Positions 7,178-14,150 of a stretch of DNA of 23,170 nt are shown here, piece after piece. Position 1 is the first letter of the stretch. Each line of letters begins with the position of its first letter. Source of the DNA: an uncultured Dialister sp. (GTDB lineage Bacteria; Bacillota; Negativicutes; Veillonellales; Dialisteraceae); assembly GCA_900543455.1 (NCBI GenBank), contig UQRR01000027.1, forward strand, positions 1 to 23,170. The letters run 5' to 3'. Both the position numbers and the translations under genes were made by a program. Under the pieces are notes generated by a model. That model was given only the letters and a program-made list of their open reading frames with translations. It did not search any database and was not told the origin of the DNA.

Positions 7178-7969
7178 TTATTTGTATCTATCAATCAACA
7201 ATCCCGTCCGGCCTTTTCGGCTCGTGCCGGTTTCCTCTTTGATCTCGATGCGGCCGCGTCCCCGGATGCTGATGATATCGCCTGCCTTCACCGTCTGGGA
7301 CGCGCTCTTGGCAGGCTGCCAGTTCACTTCCGTGCGCCCGTCATCGACGGCCTGCACCATCTTGGAGCGGGAGATACCAAAGCCCGCTGCCCCGACGGCA
7401 TCGAGGCGAAGAGAGGCCACTGTCGCACGGACTTCCTTGGCTGTTTTCTTCGGCGGCTCAATCTCCTCCATCGGGATCTCTTTGACCGTGACCGGGACCA
7501 TAGCAACTTTATGGAAATTGTCCCTGATCCATCCAGCCATGGTACTGTCTGCTACAATCTGACAGCCGGCACCCTGCATGAGGATGTCGCCAAGAACGGC
7601 ACGGTCGATGCCAAGACCCATCAACGAGCCTAAGACATCCCGATGCCCGATCAGGCGGTAACGGTCATCCCAGGTGACGGAGAGGAGTGTCATACCAAAG
7701 TCGATGGGACCGTCATAGTCGTCTCTGGAAAAGGCGATGCGCACGCGCTCTGCCTCATGATAGCCGCCTTCACTTTTCACCGTGACCGTCTTCATATGTG
7801 TTGCGATAGTCTGCCCGATCTGCGCGGCAAAAGGCGACATGAAGGGGCCGACAGCAAATGGCCGTCCACGGTCGACAGCATCCGCCAGATCCAGCAGACG
7901 GATCGCCATGTCTTTGGCATCGTCACTGGTGGCTGCAAAATAACGAATAATTTTTTCTCTATCTTTCAT
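7178..7969 (-). CDS. ylmH: YlmH-type S4-domain RNA-binding protein
   Basis: 263 residues, typical YlmH length. The N-terminal two-thirds carry the family segments EGGYHEAERVRIAFSRDD and IGHRDVLGSLMGLGIDRAVL with GDI. The C-terminal S4 domain (about 183-245) has VASLRLDAVGAAGFGISRSK and a basic tail. YlmH proteins bind RNA or ribosomes, are linked to rescue of stalled ribosomes, and are encoded in division clusters near sepF and divIVA. Here it is the last gene of the yggS-sepF-sepF-proC cluster, separated from proC by about 100 bp of heptamer repeats, so it may have its own promoter. The usual ylmG and divIVA neighbours are absent. An AAGGAA ribosome site precedes the ATG. Confidence 0.93.
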   Translation of the reverse strand: MKDREKIIRYFAATSDDAKDMAIRLLDLADAVDRGRPFAVGPFMSPFAAQIGQTIATHMKTVTVKSEGGYHEAERVRIAFSRDDYDGPIDFGMTLLSVTWDDRYRLIGHRDVLGSLMGLGIDRAVLGDILMQGAGCQIVADSTMAGWIRDNFHKVAMVPVTVKEIPMEEIEPPKKTAKEVRATVASLRLDAVGAAGFGISRSKMVQAVDDGRTEVNWQPAKSASQTVKAGDIISIRGRGRIEIKEETGTSRKGRTGLLIDRYK

Positions 7970-7991
7970 CTATTGATTCCTTGGAAAATTG

Positions 7992-8062
7992 GTGACTAGT
8001 GACTAGTGACTAGTCCCCAGTCACTTTGTACCCCTAATCCCCAATCCCTAATCCCTAGCTAC
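7992..8062. repeat. Heptamer array between proC and ylmH
   Basis: Three perfect GTGACTA heptamers at 7992-8012 are followed by an inverted GTCAC copy and then CCCTAAT-type heptamers (about 8033-8060). The array fills almost the whole proC-ylmH gap. Confidence 0.85.
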
Positions 8063-8072
8063 TCATTCCTAA

Positions 8073-8870
8073 TTATTTCCCCGCCATCTGATCCGATTTG
8101 GCAAGGCAGGCTTCTACACCATCCATGAGCGCCGCACGGATACCCGCGCGCTCCATGGCATGAATCCCCGCGATGGTGGTGCCGCCCGGGCTGGTGACCT
8201 GATCACGCAGCTCAGCCGGGTGTTTCCCTGTTTCTAAGACCATCTTGGCTGCGCCATACAGCGTCTGGGCAGCGGCTTCGATGGCAAGCTTTCTCGGAAG
8301 ACCGATCAGGACGCCGGCATCTGCCAAGGCATCAATGATGACAAAGGCATATCCCGGGCCTGCCCCGGAGAGCGCGCCAAGCTCATCGAGCTGGCGCTCC
8401 GTCACGACGGCTTCCTTGCCCAGCGCGCGGAAAATATCCTCTGCCTCAGCGATGAATCCTTCCGAAGCAAATGTCCCCGGAGCGATCGCTGCCATGCCTT
8501 CTCCGACAGAGGCCGGGGTATTCGGCATGACACGGATGACTTCTGTCCCCTTCGGAAGAGCCTTTTCCAGTGTCTCGATCGTGACAGCGGCAGCAATAGA
8601 AAGGACCCGGCGGGGCGCATGCCGGGACAATTCTTCCAGCACAGAAGGAACCACGTTCGGCTTCACGGCCACAATGACCAGATCCGCCTCACCGGCTTCG
8701 CCCCCCTCTTTGGAGACAGAGACTCCGTATCGTGCTGCTTTTTCTTCCGAAGCCGCAAGGGAATGCTCCTTGACGAAGACTTCTTCTTTTTTCCATAAAC
8801 CTTTGGCAAGGCAGCCGGAGAGGATCGCTCCTCCCATCGCCCCGCATCCGATGATCAGTATCTTTTTCAT
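8073..8870 (-). CDS. proC: Pyrroline-5-carboxylate reductase
   Basis: 265 residues, usual for ProC. The N-terminal Rossmann motif is IIGCGAMGGAILSG (residues 5-18), followed by a VAVKPN segment and VIRVMPNTPASVGEG. The C-terminal dimerisation domain contains SGAGPGYAFVIIDALADAGV and VTSPGGTTIAGIHAME, the ProC signature. It reduces 1-pyrroline-5-carboxylate to proline with NAD(P)H in the cytoplasm. The ATG overlaps the stop of the second sepF gene by ATGA, so it is coupled to the division genes. proC inside the sepF/ylmH cluster is a known arrangement in Firmicutes. Confidence 0.95.
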   Translation of the reverse strand: MKKILIIGCGAMGGAILSGCLAKGLWKKEEVFVKEHSLAASEEKAARYGVSVSKEGGEAGEADLVIVAVKPNVVPSVLEELSRHAPRRVLSIAAAVTIETLEKALPKGTEVIRVMPNTPASVGEGMAAIAPGTFASEGFIAEAEDIFRALGKEAVVTERQLDELGALSGAGPGYAFVIIDALADAGVLIGLPRKLAIEAAAQTLYGAAKMVLETGKHPAELRDQVTSPGGTTIAGIHAMERAGIRAALMDGVEACLAKSDQMAGK

Positions 8871-9289
8871 AGGTTCGGTCCTTTCCAGGCAGGGATGCCT
8901 TGGAAATCGGTCAGTCGATCCTTATCGAGCCGTACAGTCTCCGGCAGGCAGATAAGGACATCATCATTCAGAAGCTCGATGCTTCCGTGGGCCAGATAAA
9001 CAGCTCCACTCATGAAATCGACAAACCGGCTGGCTGTCTCATCATCCACACTGTCATTCAAAACGACAATAACGGCGAGCCCTTTTTCAAGAGCATCCAC
9101 CCCATGCCGTGCATCTGCATACGTGCCGGGTACCATGATCACCACCTCCAGCGGACGGAGACTTCGAGCCGGCAGCGCGCCTGCCTCCGGAAGTATCTCC
9201 CTCTCCTCTGCCTGTGTGTCATAGACATCCTCGTCCCGGCCATCGAACTGCTTTTTCAGCCAGCCCATGCCAGCTTCCCAGAAAGACAT
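8867..9289 (-). CDS. SepF-like cell-division protein, second paralogue
   Basis: 140 residues from the chosen start. A short N-terminal amphipathic stretch (MSFWEAGMGWLKKQF) resembles SepF membrane anchors, then an acidic linker, then a SepF/DUF552 domain (about 50-130) with PLEVVIMVPGTYADAR, VIVVLNDSVDDETASRFVDF and a terminal DDVLICLPE strand. SepF binds FtsZ and tethers it to the membrane. The ATG at 9289 shares a base with the stop of the first sepF (TGATG), with AGAGG a few nt upstream, so I reject the 15-residue extension to 9334. It is clearly divergent from the first copy, suggesting a heteropolymer partner or specialised role rather than a recent duplicate. Confidence 0.85.
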   Translation of the reverse strand: MSFWEAGMGWLKKQFDGRDEDVYDTQAEEREILPEAGALPARSLRPLEVVIMVPGTYADARHGVDALEKGLAVIVVLNDSVDDETASRFVDFMSGAVYLAHGSIELLNDDVLICLPETVRLDKDRLTDFQGIPAWKGPNL

Positions 9290-9795
9290 CAAGCCTCTGG
9301 AGCCGAGGGTCCCTGCGGCTGCTGGGCATTCCACTGCGGTGCACCGGCCGGCGCGGCTGCCTGCTGATCCGCATAGGCAGCGAAATTCTCACGGGAAACG
9401 CTCATATTATTCGGCGCGCAGAGATAAATGCTTTCAGAAATCTGGTCGATGCGGCCATCCAGCGCATACATGATGCCCTGAACAAAATCGACAATACGCT
9501 GGGCTTCATCCGCATCCGTTTTTTCCATATTCATGACGACCGGACGCATGGCCTTCAGATGATCCCCGATCTTTTCCGCATCACTGTAGCTCTTCGGGCT
9601 GACAACAACCATGGTATACGGCTTAGCTGCCTGACGCGGCACTGCATTTCTGCTGATACCGCGGACAGCTGCCGGACGCGGCGGGACAGGCTGAGCAGGA
9701 TTGACCGGAGCGGTTTCCTCGCCGAGGTCTTCCTCTTCCATATCCTCATCATCACGATCGACGAACTGATCTTTAAACTTATCCAATAAACTCAT
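9289..9795 (-). CDS. sepF: Cell-division protein SepF
   Basis: 168 residues. It has the canonical architecture: membrane-binding amphipathic start (MSLLDKFKDQFV), acidic then Pro-rich linker (residues 14-55), and the SepF core (about 60-145) with YTMVVVSPKSYSDAEKIGDH, PVVMNMEKTDADEAQRIVDF and DQISESIYLCAPN. A short Ala/Pro/Gln-rich tail follows. SepF links FtsZ filaments to the membrane at the septum. AGGAGG precedes the ATG at good spacing. It follows yggS by 12 bp and overlaps the next sepF-like gene, forming one operon. Confidence 0.95.
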   Translation of the reverse strand: MSLLDKFKDQFVDRDDEDMEEEDLGEETAPVNPAQPVPPRPAAVRGISRNAVPRQAAKPYTMVVVSPKSYSDAEKIGDHLKAMRPVVMNMEKTDADEAQRIVDFVQGIMYALDGRIDQISESIYLCAPNNMSVSRENFAAYADQQAAAPAGAPQWNAQQPQGPSAPEA

Positions 9796-9807
9796 TTCTT
9801 TTTCCTC

Positions 9808-10497
9808 CTAGTGGTATACGCGGGAACCGAAAATCGCAGTGCCGATACGCACCATCGTGGCTCCCTCTTCGATAGCCTGTTCAAAATCATGGGTCATTCC
9901 CATAGACAGGATGGAAATCTGTCCCTCGGGAAACTGCTTTTTCATATTCTCCCACATCTCGTGGGCTTTGCGGAAGACGGGGCGCGTCATCTCCACATCC
10001 TCATAATTCGGCGCCATGCACATCAGTCCGAGCACCCTCACATGAGAGAGCGACTTCGCTTCATCGACCGCCATTTTCATGTCATCTGGTGAAAGACCTG
10101 TCTTGCTTTCTTCTCCGGAAATATTAAACTCCAGGAGTACGTCCTGTACCTTATCGATTTCTGCCGCCCGCTTATCGATCTCCTTCAGGATGGACAATGA
10201 GTCCGCTGACTGGATGAGATCCGCCATAGCGACTGCCTTTTTGACTTTATTCTTCTGCAAATGTCCCTGCAGATGCCAGGTCACTGGGAGCGAGAGCTCC
10301 TTGTATTTTTCTTCCATTTCCTGAACACGGTTCTCGCCCACATGGGTGACACCGAGAGAAATGGCTTCTTCCATGTCTTCGATGGGATGGAACTTCGTCA
10401 CAGCCACCAGCGTGACCGCCTGATGATACGGGGACTTCTCCCGCGCTGTTTCGATCCGCTCCATGACATGAGCTAATCGTTCTTTGATTTCTGACAT
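9808..10497 (-). CDS. yggS: YggS-type PLP homeostasis protein
   Basis: 229 residues. This is the alanine-racemase N-terminal-like fold that binds pyridoxal phosphate: LVAVTKFHPIEDME holds the PLP lysine, with the GVTHVGENRVQEMEEKYKEL, HLQGHLQKNK, ISGEESKTG and LSMGMTHDFEQAIEEG motifs all present. The protein buffers PLP in the cytoplasm. I chose the ATG at 10497 since AAGGCGGGG precedes it; an upstream ATG at 10527 has only a weak site. First gene of the division cluster; an extended -10 promoter lies about 65 nt upstream. Confidence 0.95.
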   Translation of the reverse strand: MSEIKERLAHVMERIETAREKSPYHQAVTLVAVTKFHPIEDMEEAISLGVTHVGENRVQEMEEKYKELSLPVTWHLQGHLQKNKVKKAVAMADLIQSADSLSILKEIDKRAAEIDKVQDVLLEFNISGEESKTGLSPDDMKMAVDEAKSLSHVRVLGLMCMAPNYEDVEMTRPVFRKAHEMWENMKKQFPEGQISILSMGMTHDFEQAIEEGATMVRIGTAIFGSRVYH

Positions 10498-10562
10498 AGC
10501 CCCGCCTTCTTTGTGTAGTTTCAGCATAGCTCTTCTGGTAGAAATAGTTATACTTATGATTT

Positions 10563-10571
10563 ATTATAGCA
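10563..10571 (-). promoter_or_regulatory. Extended -10 promoter for the yggS operon
   Basis: The - strand reads TGCTATAAT, a perfect extended -10, 66 nt before the yggS start. No good -35 is visible, which extended -10 promoters tolerate. Confidence 0.55.
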
Positions 10572-10636
10572 CAGAAATCCATAGGGAAAAAGGGAAAAGG
10601 TTTGGTGGAGCGGCCGCTGGGGATTAGGGATCAGGT

Positions 10637-10720
10637 GTGACTAGTGACTAGTGACTGGTGACTGGTGACTGGTGGCTGGTGACTGGTGACTGGTGGCTGG
10701 TGACTAGTGACTAGTGACTG
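10637..10720. repeat. Twelve tandem GTGACTR heptamers
   Basis: Twelve uninterrupted 7-bp units: GTGACTA x2, GTGACTG x3, GTGGCTG, GTGACTG x2, GTGGCTG, GTGACTA x2, GTGACTG. This is the longest array in the window. It lies upstream of yggS and downstream of the first lipoprotein gene. The rest of 10572-10822 holds a GCGGCGC hairpin module and no gene. Confidence 0.95.
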
Positions 10721-10740
10721 GTGATTTGAATGCAACTTTC

Positions 10741-10792
10741 GGGCATCGCCTCATATATGCTTCGCGGCGCTTCCATGTTTTTATGCGCCGCG
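10741..10792. repeat. GCGGCGC-hairpin intergenic module (copy 1)
   Basis: GGGCATCGCC, then GCGGCGC at 10764, a T-rich spacer and ATGCGCCGC. The same module recurs at 12111-12161, at 19471-19505 (inverted) and at 23140-23169 (partial), always intergenic. Confidence 0.8.
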
Positions 10793-10822
10793 CCAACACT
10801 CCTCACTGGATGGAAAACTTTT

Positions 10823-10850
10823 AAACGTAATCATGGGCTAACCTTGAACT
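10823..10850 (+). repeat. GTAATCA...GGGCTAAC module, left flank of first lipoprotein gene
   Basis: This 28-bp sequence (AAACGTAATCATGGGCTAAC and 8 more bases) is repeated in inverted orientation at 11933-11967, where it carries a 7-nt insertion. Related modules lie at 12213-12246 and 19306-19340. Confidence 0.85.
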
Positions 10851-10856
10851 GAAAAC

Positions 10857-10891
10857 AAAAAAGCCCGACAGCTTACGCTGCCGAGCTTTTT
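10857..10891 (-). terminator. Terminator of the first lipoprotein gene
   Basis: On the - strand AAAAAGCTCGGCAGC and GCTGTCGGGC pair around GTAA, and a T-run follows. It lies 14 nt past the gene's stop. Confidence 0.9.
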
Positions 10892-10904
10892 AAGGAAACA
10901 CTTT

Positions 10905-11894
10905 TTACACCATATTCGCTTTCTTTGCGATTTCTTCTGGAATCTGGATCCCCAGGATTTCCGCATCCTGCTTATTGATGACGATGGTGTAATCCTTCTG
11001 GTGTTGGATCGGAGACGTTTCCGGCTTGACCTTGCCATCAAGGATATCCGCCGCGAGCTCGCCGGTCTGCTTGCCGAGACGATAGTAATCGACCGAGAGC
11101 GCTGCGAGCGCGCCGTCCTTCGCCATGATGTCCGCCCCGACGATGACGGGGATCTTATTCGCATCCGTGATCTTCATCAAGGTCGGGATGGAGGAAGCCA
11201 GCGTGTTATCCGTCGGAACGTAGATGTAGTCGACCTTACCGACGAGGGACTCCGCCACCTGCTGGATATCATTGACATTGTTCACCGTGCGTTCTTCTAC
11301 AGAAAGACCATGTTTCTTGCAGTAGTCCTTCATCTGGTTCGCCTGGACTTCGCTGTTCACTTCGCTCGAGCAGTAGATGAGGCCGACGTTCTTTGCCTGC
11401 GGGATGAGCTTGGCAGCAAGCTCCATCTGTGCATCCATGGATGCGAAATCACTGACACCGGTCACATTGCCGCCGGGTCTCTCATCATTCTGTACCAGCT
11501 TGGCACTTGTGTAGTCAGTGATCGCAGTACCGACGATCGGGATGTCCTTGATCTCATTCGCTGCTGCCTGCGCCGCCGGTGTCGCGATGGCACAGATCAG
11601 CTTCGGTTTCTCTGCTTTGAAGCGGGAAACGATGGTCTTCAGATTCGACTGGTCGCCCTGTGCATTTTCCTGATCGATCTCGACCTTATCCGGCCCATAG
11701 CCACGCTCCTTCAATGCATCGACGAAACCTCTATTGGCCTCATCGAGTGAGCCATGCTGCACGATCTGTACGACACCGATCTTGATCTTGCTTGCGTCAC
11801 CGCTCTGCCCGCTGCCTTGTCCGCCGCAGCCGCCGGAAATCAGAGCCGCCGCTGCGAGCGCAGCGGCTATACCGCATTTCATCCAGTTTTTCAT
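10905..11894 (-). CDS. TrpX-like ABC substrate-binding lipoprotein 1
   Basis: 329 residues from the chosen start (MKNWMKCG). A signal peptide ends in a lipobox-like ISGGC, then a Gly/Ser-rich linker. The mature part matches the ABC_sub_bind family (PF04392, TrpX type): VVQIVQHGSLDEANRGFVDA, NAQGDQSNLKTIVSRFKAEK, a VGTAITDY segment, LIYCSSEVNSEVQ, and VDYIYVPTDNTLASSIPTL. Such proteins deliver amino acids, often aromatic ones, to an ABC permease; the ligand here is unknown. The ATG at 11894 has AGAAGG upstream, better than the 15-residue longer form. There is no permease or ATPase gene nearby, so it is an orphan. The gene is bracketed by a 28-35 bp inverted repeat. Confidence 0.88.
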   Translation of the reverse strand: MKNWMKCGIAAALAAAALISGGCGGQGSGQSGDASKIKIGVVQIVQHGSLDEANRGFVDALKERGYGPDKVEIDQENAQGDQSNLKTIVSRFKAEKPKLICAIATPAAQAAANEIKDIPIVGTAITDYTSAKLVQNDERPGGNVTGVSDFASMDAQMELAAKLIPQAKNVGLIYCSSEVNSEVQANQMKDYCKKHGLSVEERTVNNVNDIQQVAESLVGKVDYIYVPTDNTLASSIPTLMKITDANKIPVIVGADIMAKDGALAALSVDYYRLGKQTGELAADILDGKVKPETSPIQHQKDYTIVINKQDAEILGIQIPEEIAKKANMV

Positions 11895-11932
11895 CTTATG
11901 TTGCCTTCTTTTATTTATACAATAATATATGG

Positions 11933-11967
11933 AGTTCAAGGTTAAGAGTTAGCCCATGATTACGTTT
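11933..11967 (-). repeat. Right flank inverted copy of the GTAATCA module
   Basis: Reverse complement of 10823-10850 with one 7-nt insertion (AAGAGTT, a local near-duplication). Together they bracket the lipoprotein gene. Confidence 0.85.
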
Positions 11968-12380
11968 GAACGCTCTGCTTGAATGAGGAATTAGGAATAG
12001 TGGTGCGGCGCATAAAAGTTTGAAAGCAGGGATGATTAGTAGCTAGGGATTAGTGGCTAGGGATTAGGAGCCTCGAGCGACTAGTGACTGGTGACTTGAA
12101 TACTGCCTTCGGGCATCGCCACCATCTATACTCCGCGGCGCTTCTATTTTTTTATGCGCCGTACCACCCCTTTGAACCCTCTGAACCTGCTCTCCCACTG
12201 AACCTCTTTCGCACGTAATCAAAGGGCGGCACGCCCAGGGGCTAACTATGGAAGCGCCGCGGAAGTTTGAAACTAGCGGTTTTCTCGTATTGCAAACCTA
12301 ATCCCTAGCTACTAGTCACCAGTCACTTTGCGCCACTCATCCCCAGCTACCAGTCACGAGTCACCAGCCACTCCTAGTCC
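11968..12380. repeat. Repeat mosaic between the two lipoprotein genes
   Basis: No gene is visible. In order there are GGGATTA/GTGACTR heptamers (about 12035-12095), a GCGGCGC hairpin module (12111-12161), GAACCT units (12169-12205), a GTAATCA...GGGCTAAC module with a GGGCGGCACGCCC hairpin (12213-12246), and a final heptamer array in the opposite orientation (about 12297-12385), which touches the end of the second lipoprotein gene. Confidence 0.75.
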
Positions 12381-13370
12381 CTAGTCCACCAGCGTGGCAT
12401 TCTTGTATTCATCCGGGATCTTGATGCCAAGGATTTCTGCATTTTTCTTATTGATGATGACTTCGTAGACTTCCGGATCTTCGACCGGAGTTTCTTCCGG
12501 CTTGATCTTACCATCCAGGATCTGGGCAGCCATGTGGCCGGCCTGGACGCCCGATTTATAGAAATCTACAGAGAGAGAGGCGAGCGCTCCGTCTCTGGCC
12601 ATGCTGTCAGCGCCGACGAGGACCGGGATCTTAGCCGGGTCTGTCACTTTGACAAGGGTCGGGATGGAAGACGCGAGAACATTGTCCGTCGGGACATAGA
12701 TGAAGTCGACCTGCCCTACCATGGATTCTGCGACCTGCTGGATATCATTCACAGAGGAAACCGTTTTTTCTACGACAGAAAGACCAATGGAAGCGGCATG
12801 CTTCTTCGCCTGGTTCGCCTGGATCTCACTATTTACTTCACTCGAGCAGTAGAGAAGCCCCATGGTCTTGGCATTCGGCAGGAAGACTTTGCCCATGTCT
12901 ACCTGCTTTTCGACCGGGCCTCTGTCATTGACGCCGGTGACATTCGTTTCCGGTTTTTTATTCGATTTGACGAGCTTCGCCGTTTCGAAATCGGTGATGG
13001 CGCAGCCGACGATCGGGACATCTTTGATCTCATTCGCTACCGCCTGCGTTGCCGGAGTAGAGATCCCGAAAATGATGTCCGGCTTATTGCTCTTGAAACG
13101 TGCCGTGATGCTCTTCAGATTCGACTGATCCCCCTGTGCATTCTGCTGATCGACTTCGACCTTGTCCGGTCCATAGCCTTTATCCTTCAGCCCATCGATC
13201 ATCCCTTGATTGGCTGCATCCAACGAACCGTGCTGCATGATCTGCACGACTGCGACCTGTTTCTTGCCGGAAGTCTTACTGCTCCCTGCCGAATTGCCGC
13301 CACATCCTCCATAGACCAGTGTCATTCCTGCCAATGCTGCGATAAGCCCTGCTTTTACCCATTTGTTCAT
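12381..13370 (-). CDS. TrpX-like ABC substrate-binding lipoprotein 2, T-box controlled
   Basis: 329 residues, the same length as its neighbour and similar along its whole length (by eye well over half identical). Signal peptide with lipobox VYGGC, Ser/Lys linker, then VVQIMQHGSLDAANQGMIDG, NAQGDQSNLKSITARFKSNK, LLYCSSEVNSEIQ and VDFIYVPTDNVLASSIPTL. It belongs to PF04392 (TrpX type) and is predicted to bind an amino acid outside the cytoplasmic membrane. AAAGGA precedes the ATG. Upstream on the same strand are a strong promoter, a T-box leader and then a MITE, so expression should respond to an uncharged tRNA. No transport partners are nearby. Confidence 0.88.
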   Translation of the reverse strand: MNKWVKAGLIAALAGMTLVYGGCGGNSAGSSKTSGKKQVAVVQIMQHGSLDAANQGMIDGLKDKGYGPDKVEVDQQNAQGDQSNLKSITARFKSNKPDIIFGISTPATQAVANEIKDVPIVGCAITDFETAKLVKSNKKPETNVTGVNDRGPVEKQVDMGKVFLPNAKTMGLLYCSSEVNSEIQANQAKKHAASIGLSVVEKTVSSVNDIQQVAESMVGQVDFIYVPTDNVLASSIPTLVKVTDPAKIPVLVGADSMARDGALASLSVDFYKSGVQAGHMAAQILDGKIKPEETPVEDPEVYEVIINKKNAEILGIKIPDEYKNATLVD

Positions 13371-13476
13371 GATGATATTCCTTTCTACTTTTCTACCATG
13401 CTGCTTTCAGAAATATGATTCTGCGTGACAGAGATTTACGCGCTGCTTTCTATTGCCGCGCCGCTCTTCCTCTCAC

Positions 13477-13643
13477 TTAAGGAAACGCTGATTAAATCGC
13501 AGAGTCAGCTTTTACAAGAATTTTTATACATAGCTTCGTCATAACCCTCCTTAAATAGCTCGCTATTCGCGTCAGGTTATTTCTCGCTATGCATAAAAAT
13601 TCAAGAGTAAAATCTGACAACGATTTAATCAGTGTTTCCTTAA
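13477..13643. mobile_element. MITE copy B in the leader of the T-box gene, flanked by TTAA
   Basis: The body (13481-13639) is nearly identical to copies A and C but inverted relative to them, with TTAA on both sides as the 4-bp target duplication. It starts only a few nt after the T-box terminator and ends about 107 nt before the lipoprotein start, so it is transcribed as part of the 5' leader and would form a long hairpin in the mRNA. Confidence 0.9.
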
Positions 13644-13645
13644 AC

Positions 13646-13676
13646 AAAAAGTCCCTTGCTTCACTCAGCAAGGGAC
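13646..13676 (-). terminator. T-box terminator (distal)
   Basis: On the - strand GTCCCTTGCT pairs with AGCAAGGGAC around GAGTGA, followed by TTTTTG. This is the classic end of a T-box leader. Confidence 0.9.
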
Positions 13677-13719
13677 GACGGGGACTCATCGCGGTACCAC
13701 CCAATTTATCTAAGGAATA

Positions 13720-13764
13720 CAAAAAGGGTGGTACCAAGGGACGGATTCTCCGTGGTACCACCCT
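13720..13764 (-). terminator. Extra hairpin made from T-box motif 1, with T-run
   Basis: AGGGTGGTACCA pairs perfectly (12 bp) with TGGTACCACCCT, followed by TTTTTG. The loop itself contains CGGAGAATCCG. The 3' arm can alternatively pair with T-box motif 2, making the two hairpins mutually exclusive. Confidence 0.75.
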
Positions 13765-13956
13765 CATTCATCTTCATCAGATCAACTCTCGGCTCCTTAA
13801 CGCAAGCCACCCCGGCAAGACCTACTTCGATTTCAGTCATGCAGTTCAGGAAAGAACTTCCCTATTTCCTATTTACCGGTTCCCAGCATTCCCGGCTCTC
13901 TGTGAAAAATCAGAAATACGTACTTTTTTCCATCAGCACTTTTGTAATATGTGCTT

Positions 13957-13985
13957 ATTGTATCGGATGATGAGATAAATGTCAA
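13957..13985 (-). promoter_or_regulatory. Strong promoter of the T-box transcript
   Basis: TTGACA (13980-13985), a 17-nt spacer and TACAAT (13957-13962) on the - strand, just upstream of Stem I. The -35 overlaps a 12-bp inverted repeat at 13983-14025. Confidence 0.88.
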
Positions 13986-14025
13986 GCTGAAAAGCCATCA
14001 GAAATCAAGATGACTTTTCAGCTTG
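13983..14025. repeat. Inverted repeat overlapping the T-box promoter -35
   Basis: CAAGCTGAAAAG at 13983-13994 and CTTTTCAGCTTG at 14014-14025, with further partial pairing inside (ATC/GAT). There is no T-run, so it may be an operator rather than a terminator. The stretch from here to 14115 shows no gene. Confidence 0.5.
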
Positions 14026-14115
14026 GAAACCATAAAAGGGCAGGCGTCCTGCGAAGGGGATTCCATCGCAGAGTTGGATTTCATATGGATTTTTATTTCC
14101 TTTTGCTTTCATAAA

Positions 14116-14147
14116 AAATCCCCGGCTGGAAATCCAGTCGGGGATTT
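14116..14147 (-). terminator. Terminator of the amino-acid permease
   Basis: On the - strand AAATCCCCGACTGG and CCAGCCGGGGATTT pair, followed by a T-run. It lies right after the permease stop. Confidence 0.9.
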
Positions 14148-14150
14148 ACA

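Larger units (their letters stand above)
13646..13950 (-). promoter_or_regulatory. T-box riboswitch leader with two antiterminator motifs
   Basis: Reading the - strand: a Stem I with TGATGGAAA (K-turn side), AGTA at the specifier-loop side, AGAGAGCCGGGAATGCTGGG at the apical bulge and loop, GGGAAGTTCTTTCC on the return side, then T-box motif 1 AGGGTGGTACCACGG (about 13750-13764) and T-box motif 2 GGGTGGTACCGCG (13690-13702). Loop-E-type pairing of AGTA with GAA places the specifier at or next to TTC (13854-13856, Phe), but it is followed by T instead of the usual purine, so I hold this loosely. T-boxes sense uncharged tRNA and permit read-through into amino-acid genes. The downstream gene is TrpX-like, which fits an aromatic amino acid. 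Confidence 0.85.

Noticed and set aside
10637..10720. CRISPR array
   Set aside because: Units are contiguous 7-mers with no spacers, and no cas genes are present.
12534..13418. 294-residue + strand frame opposite lipoprotein 2
   Set aside because: Similar shadow frames occur opposite lipoprotein 1; they reflect codon bias of the real genes.
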